A program made the translations under genes and the position numbers. A stretch of DNA of 64,000 nt, taken from Mugil cephalus. Taxonomy: Eukaryota > Chordata > Actinopteri > Mugiliformes > Mugilidae. The notes beneath the pieces were generated by a model, which saw only the letters and a list, made by a program, of their open reading frames with translations, did no database searches and had not been told where the DNA came from. The stretch spans positions 30,616,322-30,680,321 of the forward strand of contig NC_061771.1 in the NCBI RefSeq assembly GCF_022458985.1, read 5' to 3'. Below are positions 32,050 through 44,935 of the stretch, in pieces (the stretch's first letter is position 1; each line of letters starts with the position of its first letter).

Positions 32050-34230
32050 TAAGAGGAAGGTAACCATTCCTCATATCTGTCCACTGAAGTTTGTTGTTAA
32101 ATTTACTGTGGCTCTGCCAGTCAGTCCTGCAGAGGGGGGATATTAGCTTGGACGCTAGCTTTACCACACACTGTATCTAAATGTGAATATAAGTTTATAA
32201 CTGAAGTAATGGACTGAGCGTTAGCGAACAGGTTCGTCTTTGTTTTTTATTTTCCTGAGAAATGGAAAAAGATTAAAGTTAGACAAGATTTTTTCTCATT
32301 CCTTTTTTATGACTTGTTTAAATGTAAACAGGGAGATTCTGGGTTGTGTTGGATTAATGACGCCAGGACACTGTTGAGCTTAAACAACAACCAGACAAAC
32401 CAGCTTGTAATTCAGCTGCCTGCTCCTAGAACGTTATATAACCACACGGAGACTTTTAAGTTTTTAAACATAAAATGTTTGCATGGTGAGGCCAAAACAG
32501 ACGATTAAAAAGTAAAATATCCACAATAAAATACACTGTAAAACATTTCAAAGATTAACTGTAGAAACACATACTCACCTGGTGCGTCAAAGTTAAAATT
32601 AGCTTGATCTTGTGAGTTAATGGAACTTTTTAACTACATTCATATTCATTTCCATTTTAAGTTGAGACAGAGCGCTAATGTTTTTGTTTCTACGACGACT
32701 ATTGGCAAGTTTTGAAGTTTATGTAAACTTCAGACAGATTCATCTCACTTCTCATTTGGTCAGAAATGTGACCTTTATTTTATTTAGAGAGCAGGACATT
32801 AAGATTTGATCCAACAAAAACAGCCACTATGGAATTCATTCCTGGTAAAGGAGCCAATATTTTTGCTGACGTTGTAAGACCGTGGTTAAGTCCTCTTTCA
32901 CAGACCCTTATCTCAAAAGTAACACCATTTTATAGTAAGAGTTCAGTTTAATTATAACATGCAGCCGCCTCCTTTTTCCAACTCAAAACATAAAGACATG
33001 AGATATATGACACAAGAAGTCAGGACAATAGAATAATTTAAGTTTAGAAAATGGATTAACCTCCTGAGACCCTGCGTCCACATGTGAGGACATTAGGGTT
33101 TAGGTTTGCTCATTCTGCTTCATTTAGACCTGTTGTCCTCATAAGTGGACGCTTCAGTCTGCCATCTAGTGGTAACAAAGGGTCAGTACACTAGTCGGTG
33201 TAAAAACATGATTTCATGGAATTTTATGACTGAAGCTTGTTTACTTATGCTTATTCTCTAATTTGATATGAGGCGCTAATTTAGAAAATTCTGTCAATAG
33301 TAAGTTTTTATTTTAAGCTTCTTGGATCCTGCGGATGCCTTAGAGAAATTTAAAAATCTGAAGTCTTAGGAGTTTAAATTGAGATCAAAAACTTGTCCTG
33401 ACCATCGGAGTTGAAGGAGCTGTGATGTTTTACAGTTTATGATGAATTGTGATTAAAAAGGTGACACCCACCTCTCCTCTACTGTACAAATGGTGGCACC
33501 GCAGAAGAAATGGGAACATGTTTATACTGTAAGTTTATGTGTGACCCCGTTACAGAAATAATTGTTTCCCGCATTCTGCGAATACACAACCTATCGTATT
33601 TTAGTTTAGTTTAATATTTAGTCCTGTTCATTAGTTCACTAGTTTTAACTGAGGACCTCTGTTAATTTGTTTTAAACTTAACCCTTCATGTGAATCCTCC
33701 ATTTCTCTGATGTGCGACCCTCCAAACACAGAGATAAAATAAAACGTGACACTCTGCCTCTTTCCTGCTCCGGCTTCATGAATTAAAGTTTTGATTTTAA
33801 AGAAAAATAATGGTTTACCAATGTATTAAAATACATTTTGTCCCACCGGAGAAAGAATTAAAATATTTTTCTTTGTTGAAGTTGAAATACATGAACTCAA
33901 CACAAAAAAATCCACTGCATCACATCCTCTCCATAATATAAGCTTTTCTTCTCTTAAATTACTTCCAGGATAAATGTGCTCCTGTGGTTTTAAACCTTGA
34001 ATAAACTTGTCATGAATAAATATTTGAAGTTTTTCCCTTGCGTTAAACAACTGACTGACTCACTGACTGTTCATGAAGCATCAGATAAAACACCATCGCT
34101 CTGTTTTACATATAATAATATTAATAATAGTAATAATAATTTGGATTGTTCAAGGTTGAAAACTGCAGCTTTTATCTGTTAATATGTAATAATTTGACCT
34201 GTTTGATTCATGGTTAGAGCAGAGAAAATC
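32050..34230. other. Intergenic or intronic stretch without recognised features
   Basis: AT-rich, with short open frames only and no family match, repeat array or splice-bounded exon that I could support. If slc8a uses a noncoding exon further upstream, this is intron 1. Confidence 0.6.
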
Positions 34231-34240
34231 AGACACCTAC

Positions 34241-34430
34241 CGTCTCTCAAACACTTCCAGCCTCTGACAGACCAAGATAAAAACCATGAGAGGAGTTTCC
34301 AGACATCGAGAGCCAGCCGACCTCTTCTCCTTCTCCTCCAGCCGAACACTGAGAGGCTGGAGGAGCAGAAACCAAGGAGACCGCCTCCTCTGAACCAGTC
34401 GGCTTCGTTACTGAGCTCACTTTAGTGATG
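34241..34430 (-). promoter_or_regulatory. Candidate noncoding first exon of slc8a
   Basis: On the minus strand a locally GC-richer, purine/CTCC-rich stretch ends GAGAGACG followed by GTAGGTGT, a plausible donor at 34240. It is 4.3 kb upstream of the slc8a exon 2 acceptor at 29981. No TATA box was seen. Inferred from position only. Confidence 0.25.
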
Positions 34431-35394
34431 AATCACTTTCAACTCCGTCCAAACAAAACTCTTCAGCCTCAGTCTGTTCTCCACACGAAGGCTGTGTCAA
34501 AGTGTCATTGTGTGTTTATTTATTCCTGATGCAGCGTTTAAACCAAAAAACCTTCCCTCAAAAACTGTTCTTTAATGTTTTACGCCCCCTACTGGAGGTT
34601 TTCCCTTAAGTCATGTTAGGTCAGAGAAGATGGAGGTGGATGATGAGCTAATATATTAGCGTTAATTTAATAATCCGTCTGTCCTCAACCTTATATAACC
34701 TTATTATGACTTAACGTTTCCTACATTAAGCGAGAGCAGGTGTCTTCAATGTTTTTAGGCCAAGGACCCCAAACTTATGGAGAGATTAAGTCATTTTGTA
34801 TTCAACATTAAATTATTCAGATAATACATAGATTCATATATATATATATTCATTTCAAACGACAGTAGAGTGGTGACTGGAAAATAACGTCTTCTACTTC
34901 CATTTATCCCTTTACTAAAATATGTTAGATTCATGTTAATGTTAAAGAAAGAAATTTAAAATTTGCGGTGGGGAAAAAAAAGCCTTATTCACCAAAGATT
35001 TTACGACCCCCCTGCAGTATCTCCATGGAGTCCCTGGACTGTCTGTTGAAGACCTATGAGCTAGATCAGGGCGGTGTTAGACGACCGATTCAACACAACT
35101 TGAACATGAAGTATAAAAATATTATTTAAATGTTTATTTAAATTTATGAATTTTGGTCTAAATTTATGACTTTTGGTCCAGGAAAATAAAACAACTGATC
35201 TATAGGTTTGGATATAACACACTCTTTGTGTAGCTACATGAATAGTTTTCTCAATGAATCTCAATAAATGTTTAAAAAATAGCGAGTCAATCATCCTTTC
35301 TGAAGAATTAACCAACTGCAGATTCTAACAGCTTCCAAACGTAAATAATACATCATGGCTTTTCAAAATAAAAGCACCACAGTCGTATTGAATG

Positions 35395-36555
35395 CACAGA
35401 ATAAATACAAAAGTAACGCGTTACCGTAATACATTACGTTTAGGCAGTAACGGAGTAATATAACTATAGTTACTAACTATATTTTAGTAATATTATTACA
35501 GTTACATCAGTCCGGTAACACGTTACAATCCGAGCTGTCGCACAGGCGGAGGTTTCGAAAAAAAACAACAACACAACAGCAGTTAATAAAGAGAAGAAGA
35601 AGACGGTTTAAAATCAACAGAAGAAGAAGAAGAAGACGGTTAGACGGCAACAGCTGAGTTAACGGTTTCTAAGTGGTTACACTCGCACTGGTCTATTTTG
35701 AATTTGCCACAGAAACGGATAACAACCTCACAGTGAGGCAACCAGATAGAAGATGACGGCGCAAGAAAATCTAAACAAGGAAAGTTGTATTTGTCCAGAC
35801 CAGAGGTGAAGATGTTTGACCCAGGAGAAGTGAGGAGGCTGGGGCTGAGTGTGTCGTGGAGGATGAGCTACATCTTTCTACAGTTGAGTCGCTGACGTTT
35901 CAAAAGCTTGTCGGCAAAATCCCTGTTCGATCAAGTGACGAGGTAAAAACAAATCTCTAATGATATAGTCCCTTTGTTAAGGTATAAACACATTTCCACA
36001 GATAGTGCATTTAAGATGAGACACTACAGGTGGTGTTAGAGGTGTTTCAATGATTAAAAATTGTTTTAATTGTTGTTAAGTCAGTTGTGTTTGCAGAGGG
36101 ATTTCCCTGGTTGTTATTGTCACATCATCTCAGAATACTTTAACAGTAACAATAATACATCTCCATGTTTAATTTACTCGTAAATGAGTCTGTGGATGAT
36201 AATGAACAAAGCGCCAACTAAGAAAAAATATGGATAGAAATAGATAGAAGTTATGAGTCACTAGAGATTTGTGTCTCAGTGTGAAAATCATTCATGGAAG
36301 ACAACCTTTAAAACTATGCAATGTAAATTGCAGTTCATATACTTGTAGTAGATTAAAAGAATAATAACTATTCACCATGACAAAATATTGCACCTTCATT
36401 TTGTAATGCCTTGTGGTAAATATTCATTTTGGTGAAAGTAACTAAAAAGTAACTTATTACTCTACACAGAAGGTAATATTGTGAAGAAACGTATTACTTT
36501 CAAATGCAAGTAACTGGTTATGTGAAACATATTACATTACATTGCAACACTGCAT
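35395..36555. mobile_element. GTAACGCGTTAC-rich nonautonomous element (hAT-like ends)
   Basis: The left part has AGTAACGCGTTACCGTAATACATTACG and repeated GTTACT motifs. The right part has AAAAGTAACTTATTACTC and CATTACATTGCAACACTGC. Mirrored GTTAC/GTAAC stretches with a CAACACTG end are characteristic of widespread fish nonautonomous elements. The inside has no transposase. 34450-35390 and 36560-37840 have no other recognised feature. Confidence 0.55.
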
Positions 36556-37859
36556 ACGGCCCTTCGGGCATCCCTGTCTGGTCTCGTGGGTCGTAAAATG
36601 ATGTTAACTAGCTAGCTAGCTAGTTAGCCTAGATGTTCCCAGGACTCGATGTTAACACCAGAAAATCTCATCATTGCAAATATTATTTTTATTCATTTGT
36701 TGGTTTTTCACCTTTTAAATATTGCGAGAGCTGAACTGAGGCTCGGAACTTGAGTTTTAAACTTTATTTTGACACGTGTATATATCTGCTCCATCACTCA
36801 GGCTCCCAGTGATTTTTGGCAGCTCTGGTTTGAGACCCAATTAAACAAATAAACAATAAAAAGTGATATAAAAAGCGTATAAAGTGATAATCTGTAGCTG
36901 ACAGCTGGTAAAGGTACATTCTTCAGAATCAAAACACAAGTTTCAGAGTTTTTTTTTTTTTTTTTTACAAACGTGTGCAGAGATTTTCAGCTGGAAAATA
37001 GAACAAAACCAGGGGAACAAATCCGAAAAGTGTCGGAGGAGCTAAACTTGTAGCTAAACTCTAACACAAAGTGATTGTTTTTCAGACTTTTGTCAAACTT
37101 ATAATGGTCAGTTTGAGATGATCGAAACTTTTTCAAAATTAGATTCCATGAATCATGAACCTTCTGAAGGCAGAAAAGCTCTGGTGTTGAGGGACTGGCT
37201 AATACCTGGAACAACCATTCAGGCTCTAATGCAGTGGAAATGTTGGACAAACCTCTGACACGTTGACTCAGCTACGATCCCGAAAGCTAATGTTACGACT
37301 CACACTTTTGCTGTAGCCGACAATGAACACGTTTAACACGTTTAACTTTCAATATCTATTTTTTTTAAAGACATTTTTAAACTGATACATGTTCTTAGTG
37401 TGACCAAAGCAAATTCGAGGCAAACGTATCCCGGACAGGTTTGAAATAGTTTCAAAGTTTCAGTTTTAGGTCTCAAAAAGAGGACGTCTGGTCACTCTAA
37501 TCTTTCTGCAGCAGAACGCTCCATAAATTTAAACTAAACTCACTGAACAACGTGTGGATCAAAGACTTTCTGAAGGAAGTTTCGCCACCCATCAAGCTTC
37601 TACAAACCCGACAAGTCTTTGTTTCAGCTTGTTCTTTAACTTACGCCGTGACCTGATTGACCGACAACCTCATGTCTCAGGTCATGGTAATCCAAAGACA
37701 AAAAGGCAACTGGACTTGGTGTATTTCCTTGAAGAACTGAAGAAGCTACTCAGATGAGTGGCGAAATGTCTTCAAGAAATTGTATGAGTCCAGTTTCCTT
37801 TTTTTGACGCCTTTGGACCGACAACCTTCAGAGATGTTTGAAGCTAAGAAGGGCTAGCT

Positions 37860-38400
37860 AGTAACGAGGCTAGCTAGTTGAGGTCACAGAATCGACACCG
37901 AGAACTTGTCGACGTCACACCGAAACGAAACAGAGAGTTAACGGTTAAACATCGTGACCCTGAGCTCAACCGCCGACTTAACGCCAGGAGAGAACGACAA
38001 CCTGCAACCTGCACCGTGTTCCTAGCCGCATCAACATCAGCAGCAACAACAACGAGACCAACCAGCTCCCTTTTCATTGTTTCCTGCAGAACTAACCTGG
38101 ACTCCAGACGAGGCAGCAGCAGCAGATCAGAGTGTGATGAGGACGGAGAGCCGCGTCCGATAACTGCTCTAAATTTAACAGAAACACCCGTCGATCTAAA
38201 CATGGCCGCATAGCTGCCTGGGTGCTGCTTATCGTCCTCTCCACGGCGGGCCATGGCCATACAAGGCTCTGCGGGGGCCCGGGCCGTCCAGCAGCTCCTC
38301 GTCCCCGCCAACACTTTGGGGAAGATAACGGTTAACGGTGGCCTAGGCCCCGGCTGACAGGAATGCCGGCGTAAAGTGGCTCCTCGTGATATCTGGACAA
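37860..38400 (-). promoter_or_regulatory. CpG-rich block; candidate promoter and noncoding exon
   Basis: The most CpG-dense stretch between the slc8a and TRIM regions (CACGGCGGGCC, GCGGGGGCCCGGGCCG, ATGCCGGCG). On the minus strand an exon-like run ends GAGTCCAG followed by GTTAGT at 38096. It might be an alternative upstream promoter of slc8a, or of an unseen transcript. A 177-codon minus-strand frame and a 111-codon plus-strand frame cross it; neither resembles a known protein. Confidence 0.3.
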
Positions 38401-39649
38401 CGTTCACAGCTCAGAGGAGGAACTCGGCTCCAAAAAAAACAAAAAGAAAAAACGACTTATTCAGCTTCACCGACACCGACATCTGGAAGAGGTCAAACAC
38501 AGAGCTGCTCTCCTTCTATAAAACTCAGCTCAATAAAAAAAGAGAAAGAAAAATTAGACAAATATGACTTAAAGTAAACCAAATGAAGTAAATCTGTGCA
38601 GCTCCAAAGAAACCCCACATATCTCTAAACTATTTTCTAAGACTAAAAACAATTAGAAACTAGTTGAAACAAGTTAAATATTTAAGAATTGTTATCTTTA
38701 AGTAAGGTTGCAGCTGCGCAGCGACACCTAAATCAATTACATTTATCTTACGTTTTTTTTTCTTTCTTACTTGGTGTAGAAGTTTATTTTATTTAACCTT
38801 TGAATAAAACAAATTTCTACTCTGAGTAACTAAAGAAATAAAATGTACTTAAATGTAAATGTACTTTAAAGTACTTTAAAGTAAAATAAGATAAAACATC
38901 CAACACTAATGTAATATTCCTGAAATAAACAAGGTTAAATCCCCTGGAATTTAATGATCTGTAATCCTGATAAAAATGAGTGAGTTAAGATCGATCTCAG
39001 TGACGTTTCCGTTCAGATATGATTGATTCCTAATGAGATGTGATGACAGTTCTCACTCACTTTAATTTACTGTTTACTGGATTACACTGTAAAAATCTGA
39101 AAATTTCTTTTCTTCAGGATCATTCATCTCCTATTACTGCTAAGTCATATATATGCATGTATGTATATATATATATACACACACACACACACATTTTTTT
39201 TTAGCATATTTTTACATTGTATCCGAATAGCTCGTGTTCCTTTTTTGGGGAACCCCATGTTTCTGTGAAGGCCCTTGTTCCACCTAAACTCTGCCTCCTT
39301 CCCTGGTGCTTTGTGGGAGAGGTGAGCAGTTTCTCTTTTGTCTCTTTTGTGTTTGTTATATATATGGTCTCCTCTCAAAAATAAACACACAACCCAGAAG
39401 ACTCACACATGTGTTCTTATAGACATCATTAGTCTAAGTTCAGTCCTAAGAACCATGTGACCAAGTCCAGAGCCCCACCCCTCTTATCTTCAGTGGTCTC
39501 CTGGGTGGACTTGGTACAGCCCGGGATCCCAGAATGCATTTAAGTACGCTGCTGTAACAGTTACTGAATGAATGATGAAAATGTAGAGAGTGTACAAACT
39601 TTGATCTTGGTAGTTTAGACTCTGGAGTCTTTATGTAACTGGAGCTTAG

Positions 39650-40320
39650 TAGAAATACAGACTGGATTACTATAACTCACTCTGTAACTCGTCTCATATC
39701 ACAGATCCTCTGTCCTGGCTTCACTGCACTGGCTCCTGGCTGCTTTTAGAATCTATTTAAAAATTTTGTAGTTTGTTGTTAAAGCTTTTAATGGTCTAGC
39801 TGTCATGGTTCTGTGTCTCTGTTATTTGTGAATGTGTTTTGAGTTTCCTCTTTTATTTTGTTAAATTTATTGGTTTCCTGTCTGTTGTTTTTCTTCATGT
39901 TTTTCCTTGATTACTTCTTGGTTTCTCCCTTGTGTATATATAGCCCTGCCTTTCCCTGTGCTATATGTTGATTATTCGGGTGTCTATATGTTTGGTCTGG
40001 TTGCCGTGGAGATTTGAGGAGTTTGGGTCACATGGACAGCAATAGGTATAATAAATAAATATTATAATAAATATTTCATCTTTATCTTCAGTAACTGTCA
40101 CACAAATATACAGGACCATCCTCTACCTTTCAGGCTTTTCCCTGGTTTTATATATATATTACTGCACTTTGTTCATGTATTTTAGTATTTTATCTTATTT
40201 TTTGTAATTGTGGCATTGCATTGATCAGTTTTACCATCGGTGCTGCTTTTTAATCTGTACAGCACTTTGTTCAACCCTGGTTGTTTTAAATGTCTATAAA
40301 TAAAGTTTGAGTTGAGTTGA
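39650..40320 (+). mobile_element. LINE 3' end with nested repeat
   Basis: The plus strand has TCCTGGCTTCACTGCACTGGCTCC...AAAGCTTTTAATGGTCTAGCT, the fish LINE reverse transcriptase tail (LHWLP and KALNGLA remnants). It is interrupted at about 39790-40090 by the repeat related to 13060-13350. It ends CAGCACTTTGTTCAACCCTGGTTGTTTTAAATG..TATAAATAAAG, a typical LINE 3'UTR end. Confidence 0.6.
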
Positions 40321-40464
40321 AGTGACAAACCACAGTGCGACATTGTTATCGCATCTGTTTATCTAAAATAAATCTAATTCCCAGATGTTATATTGATGTC
40401 TGTGGTGGAGGTAGGTCACTGCCACCTTCTCTCCATCGTTCTTGTAACTCGTCTTCCTGTAACA

Positions 40465-41257
40465 TGGCCAACATGAAGGAACATCACATGAAGGAACAAT
40501 ACATGAAGGAATGTCACATGAAGGAACAAAGAACAATACGTGAAGGAACAAGGAACAGTACATTAAGGAACAAAGAACAATACATGAAGGAACATCACAT
40601 GAAGGAACATTACATGAAGGAACAAGGAACAATACATGAAGGATCATTACATGAAGGAACAAAGAACAATATATGAAGGATCAAGGAACAATACATGAAG
40701 GAATAAGGAACAGTACATGAAGGAACAAGGAACAATACAGGAAGGAACATTACATGAAGAAACAATTGTTGTCGGAACATTACATGAAGGAACAAGGAAC
40801 AATACTTGAAGGAACATTACATGTAGGAAAAAGGAACAAAATGTGAAGGAATTACGAACAATACATGAAGGATCATTAGATGAAGGAACAAAATATGAAG
40901 GAATAAGGAACAATACATGAAGGAACAATGAACAATACAGGAAGGAACAATACTTGAAGGAACATCGCATGAAGGAACAATTCATGAAGCAACAAGGAAC
41001 AATACTCAAAGGAAGAAGGAACAATTCATGAAGCAACAAGGAACAATACTCAAAGGAAGAAGGAACAGTACATTAATGAACAAAGAACAGCACATGAAGG
41101 AATACAGAACAGTACATGAAGGAACAAGGAACAATACATGAAGGGAAATACTTGAAGGAACATTACATGGAGGGACGTTAATTGAAGCATCAAGGAACAG
41201 TATATGAATGAACAAGGAACAAAACATAAAGGAACATTAGATGACATTAGATGAATC
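40465..41257. repeat. ATGAAGGAACAAGGAACAAT minisatellite (about 0.8 kb)
   Basis: Dozens of degenerate 16-22-base units: ACATGAAGGAACAAGGAACAATAC, CATCACATGAAGGAACATT. Minus-strand frames read as repeated SCIVPCSFMYCSLFLHVLF, an artefact of the repeat. Short stretches of the same unit flank the other side of the inserted element (41971-41995) and recur at 63335-63405. Confidence 0.95.
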
Positions 41258-41972
41258 ACAACAAGAACACAGTAGCCAAAGAAAACCCATGCAACACGCA
41301 GATACCACCCAGAAAGGCCCTAGTCGACTCAAACTCTGGTATTTATCAATAGTACCACCAGACGTACATGAAGGAACACTTAAGATCGAAACAATAATGT
41401 GACGGCAATAAAAAAACACGATGCACAGCTCATGGTGTAAACAGCGCACATCCAATACACAGCAATCAATATACAAAGTCACCACATATGCATGACACAA
41501 ATTCCATAACAATCTTAAGAATATGTTATTAGAATATGATATTACATTATCGGTTCCATTTAGATTAAAAATAAATTAGACTCAATGAACGTCTTTTTGA
41601 TGAGCTCCTGGGTAACTAAGTTTTGTGCTTAAACCACTTCTGGTTGAATTACCTAATTTTGTCATTTCCCCCTTGAGAAGTGAGAAGTGCTCCCAAACCT
41701 TTTATCTCAAACTTCTGCTCAAGTGGTAAAGTCCTAAACCAGAGAAACGCAGCATCAGGCACAACTGTTCACACACAACTACACTACGAAAAGTGTCTAC
41801 AGAGGAAATTGTGTTCATCAAATGAAAATTGCAAACAATTAAATTGGGTCAAAGTTGTATCTATTATTGACTTACACTGGAAAACTTATAAAAGTGTATA
41901 ATCCTCCACTTCACAGCAGCGCCATCTGGTGGGGCTGCGCCCCACTTGCCCCTAATGCATAGACGCCACTGT
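41258..41972 (+). mobile_element. CAGTGGC-ended nonautonomous DNA element, copy 2
   Basis: Homologous to 11681-12590 and ending CAGCGCCATCTGGTGGGGCTGCGCC...ACGCCACTGT. Minisatellite units lie on both sides and one partial unit is near 41365, so the element appears to have landed within the array. Confidence 0.65.
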
Positions 41973-42764
41973 ACATGAAGGAACAATGCATGATGGATCT
42001 TTTATGCACATATTGTATTATGTGCAACATTCTATACTTTATTTACATGTTTTACTTCAGTCTGAAGTTACATCACTCATTTAATTTCTCCTATAAACTT
42101 CTATATTTGTGTAGAAAAATCATGTATAACACTGTGGAATCTTGTCTAACAGTGGCAGATCATGTGACCATTTAATTAATTAGTGCTTGGTAGTCTTATT
42201 CCACCAGCTTTTCTGTGTGTCTCTGCACTATTTGTTGTTGAATGCCTGTTTTATTTTCTGTATGTTTTTGTTCAGTTATGGTATTATGTTGACTGTTTTT
42301 ATTTTACACCTGCTAATGAGATGGAAATTATCCATATATCATAAATTAATACAAACATTTTTTTGAGAAGTGGAAGTTGAGGCGTTTGAGATTCAAGATT
42401 AATTGTAGCTCATTTTACACTTATCACAAATTCCACACAAGCGTTTAATGAATCAACAGAGTAAAAACATTAAAACAAGTAAAAGGTAAAAGTCCAACAA
42501 CCATTAAATCTAAACTGAAAAACTGAAGAATGAAGGAATGAGAAAATTAGGAAAACAAGTTGTTATGAACATTTTTATCATAATTCACAATGAAATAATT
42601 TTATTCCAGAATAACCAGTTTGTACCATATCTCTCTAATCCATTGATATCTTTGTGTTCTCAGCAGTACCAGTATTGTAGTATTAAAGCATATATGTACA
42701 GAGTGTGAATAAAGAGTGAAGATCAAGTTCATTCATTGATCTCAAAGCTTCATCATTAAATGGA

Positions 42765-44063
42765 TCAGACAGTTTGATTGACAGGACGGATGATCAGAGG
42801 TGCAAAATTTTTACCACCTCTGTTATTACAGGGACTGATGTATGGATAAAGTTTGTCATTGAAGGAGCAGCCAGTAAAGGAGTAGATAAGAGCTGCAGTA
42901 TCTACATCATGAAAGGAGACCAGACCCTCCTCATAATCCACAAACACCCCCACCTTCAAAGGACGAGAATGAAGAGAGAAACGCACTGGAGGACCTGAAA
43001 GGGCTTTGTATTCATTTCCATTTCTCAAACAAACAGTCCAGTAACCATTCTTAGGATTGAGTTTGATGTTTCCCTTCCTGTTGATTGACTCTCTGGCCAC
43101 TCCTAGATCCCAGTCAGTTTTTCCTTTAACCTGGACCTGAAACTAAAATCTGCCTGAAGAGAAACTCTTCTTTCCTAGAACATTACCACATGTAGAAAAT
43201 CTCTCTGGTTTGTCTGGAAGTCTCTTCCTCACATCACCACAGTGAACTTGTTTTCTATCATTAGACAGGATGAGGTAGGGATTTGCTGTATCAGGATCTA
43301 GAGTCACATCCACTGCATACTGCTGGACCCTCTTCAGCTCAGTCTCAGAAAGCAGCTTCTTCTTGTCTTTACTGAGTGTCTCCTCCAGCTGAATCACAGC
43401 TCTCACCACAGTCCCCTCATATAATGGTGGACGGATGCTGACCTCTGTCCAGTCCTTGGTGGGTGGAGCAGCTTTCAGGGAGGAGAAGCTTTCGAGGAGG
43501 TGGAGGTGGTCTTCAGAGCGTGAGAGCTCCTTTAACTTAGAACTCCTCTTCTTCAGCTCAGAGACTTCCTGTTCCAGATCTTTGATGAAACCTTCAGCCT
43601 GTTTCTCTGTTGTTTTCTGTTTGTCTTCGATCTCCTTTATGAGCTGGTCCAGGCCTCTCTCAACAGACTCCTTCAGAGCAGTGAAGACCTGAACACCTTC
43701 TGCTTTCTCTCTGTCTGCAGCAACTTTACTCATCTTCACTATCTCTTTTGTCTGCTCAATCTTCCGTCGTCTCTTCTGGATCATCTGCTCAATTTTATCT
43801 TCTGTCTTCATTCTGTGTTGAGCTTCATGTTTGAACTGAGCAACCATCTCACGGATGAAAGTGTTGATGTTTAGTTCAGGTCTTGTCTCAAACACTTTAT
43901 TACACAGGGGACATTTGTATAGATCAGTAGTATCCCAGTGTTGAGTGATGCAGTGTTTGCAGAAGTTGTGTCCACATGATGTAGAGACTGGATCAGTGAA
44001 CACATCCAGACAGATGGAGCACAAAAACTGATCTTCAGATCTCAGACATCTGGCAGCAGACAT
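42765..44063 (-). pseudogene. TRIM copy 1: bloodthirsty/TRIM39-like RING-PRY/SPRY gene with premature stop
   Basis: Fish btr-type TRIM E3 ligases use RING, B-box, coiled coil and PRY-SPRY. Here ATG 44063 begins MSAARCLRSEDQFLCSICL. The RING C3HC4 is intact (CSIC, CGHNFC, HC, CPLC). Both B-boxes are missing. The coiled coil spans about residues 85-200, then PRY begins (VDVTLDPDTANP). TAG at 43145-43143 follows SSGRF where copies 2 and 3 have Tyr. The frame stays open afterwards (FQVQVKGKTDWDLG...) to the normal end NQTV at 42765. A protein of 306 residues (RING, coiled coil and part of PRY) remains possible. The intron 44073-44264 separates it from a noncoding exon with donor CTG|GTGAGT. Confidence 0.85.
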
Positions 44064-44370
44064 GTCTACACACTGACAACAAGAGAGAAAGAGAGAAAAA
44101 CACAGTTTAAGTAGAGATTTATTGATTATTGATGAGTTATTGAACTTCTAAAGAAACATGCAAAGTCAGTATGAAGTATAAAGAGTTGAACTTCCTGTTG
44201 GACCGAAGCTCTAAGTTTTGATGCTGGTTGTTGAAACACAGTAAATATTTTCAGCTGTACTCACCAGTATTTAAGTCAGATGTTGAGAAGGAACAGATGA
44301 ACTCAGATGAATTTTCTTCAGGTAGGAACACAGAAATTTGTCCGGACTGCAGCTCTGCCACCGCCCAGAC

Positions 44371-44390
44371 AAAGTTTCACTTTTGTTTCA
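44371..44390 (-). promoter_or_regulatory. ISRE-like element upstream of TRIM copy 1
   Basis: AAAGTTTCACTTTTGTTTCA on the plus strand resembles AGTTTCNNTTTC with one mismatch. It lies about 110 bases upstream of the first-exon donor. The same sequence is in unit 2, and a variant is in unit 3. Confidence 0.4.
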
Positions 44391-44624
44391 GTAAAGTGAC
44401 GTTGAATCTGGTCTTTCCAGTTTAGCCCCTCTTCTGACTGCAGCTCTGTTTGTCACGGTTTGTGTCTTACTTTAAGTTGAGATGTGATCAGTTTAAATTG
44501 TACTGAGATTATTACTTATTTTATTACCAGGTGTGACTTTAATGCAGATCATAAAAAGACTTCAATGTATTTGTTTCTTTTTAATTCAAACTCTTCTGAT
44601 TGTTGTTTTTTTCTGACCTCTGAA

Positions 44625-44790
44625 AAAACCTCTGTCTGGACTGCAGCTCTGCCGTCGCTCTGACAAACTTAGACTGTCAGTTCAGGAAAGTGACGTTGAA
44701 TCTGGTCTTCATGGTTGACCACTTCCTCTGACTGCAGCTCTGTTTGTAACAGTTTGTTTCCTGCTTCAAATTCAGACATGAATTAACACT
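44625..44790 (-). repeat. Relic duplicate of the TRIM promoter region
   Basis: CCTCTGTCTGGACTGCAGCTCTGCCGTCGCTCTGACAAACTT...AAAGTGACGTTGAATCTGGTCTTC repeats the 44336-44460 promoter block in diverged form with no TRIM exon attached. It may be a leftover of a further gene copy. Confidence 0.6.
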
Positions 44791-44935
44791 GTAGTATAGA
44801 GCGGTGCAGGGTCACAAAAAGTTCACGCTGACCAGGAGGTGTGCAGAAAAACAGGTTGACTTTTATTCTCCATCAAACAAAAGTCATCTTTTAACAAAGA
44901 AAAATGGGGTGCTGCTCTTCCCATAGCATACAGCA

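Noticed and set aside
37874..38407. 177-codon minus-strand and 111-codon plus-strand frames
   Set aside because: CpG-rich composition explains the lack of stops; no similarity to a known protein and no supporting splice structure for coding.
40335..41259. Cys/Phe/Leu-rich frames resembling a repeat protein, and a superficial CRISPR-like pattern
   Set aside because: The array is a degenerate minisatellite without unique spacers of constant length, in a vertebrate genome.
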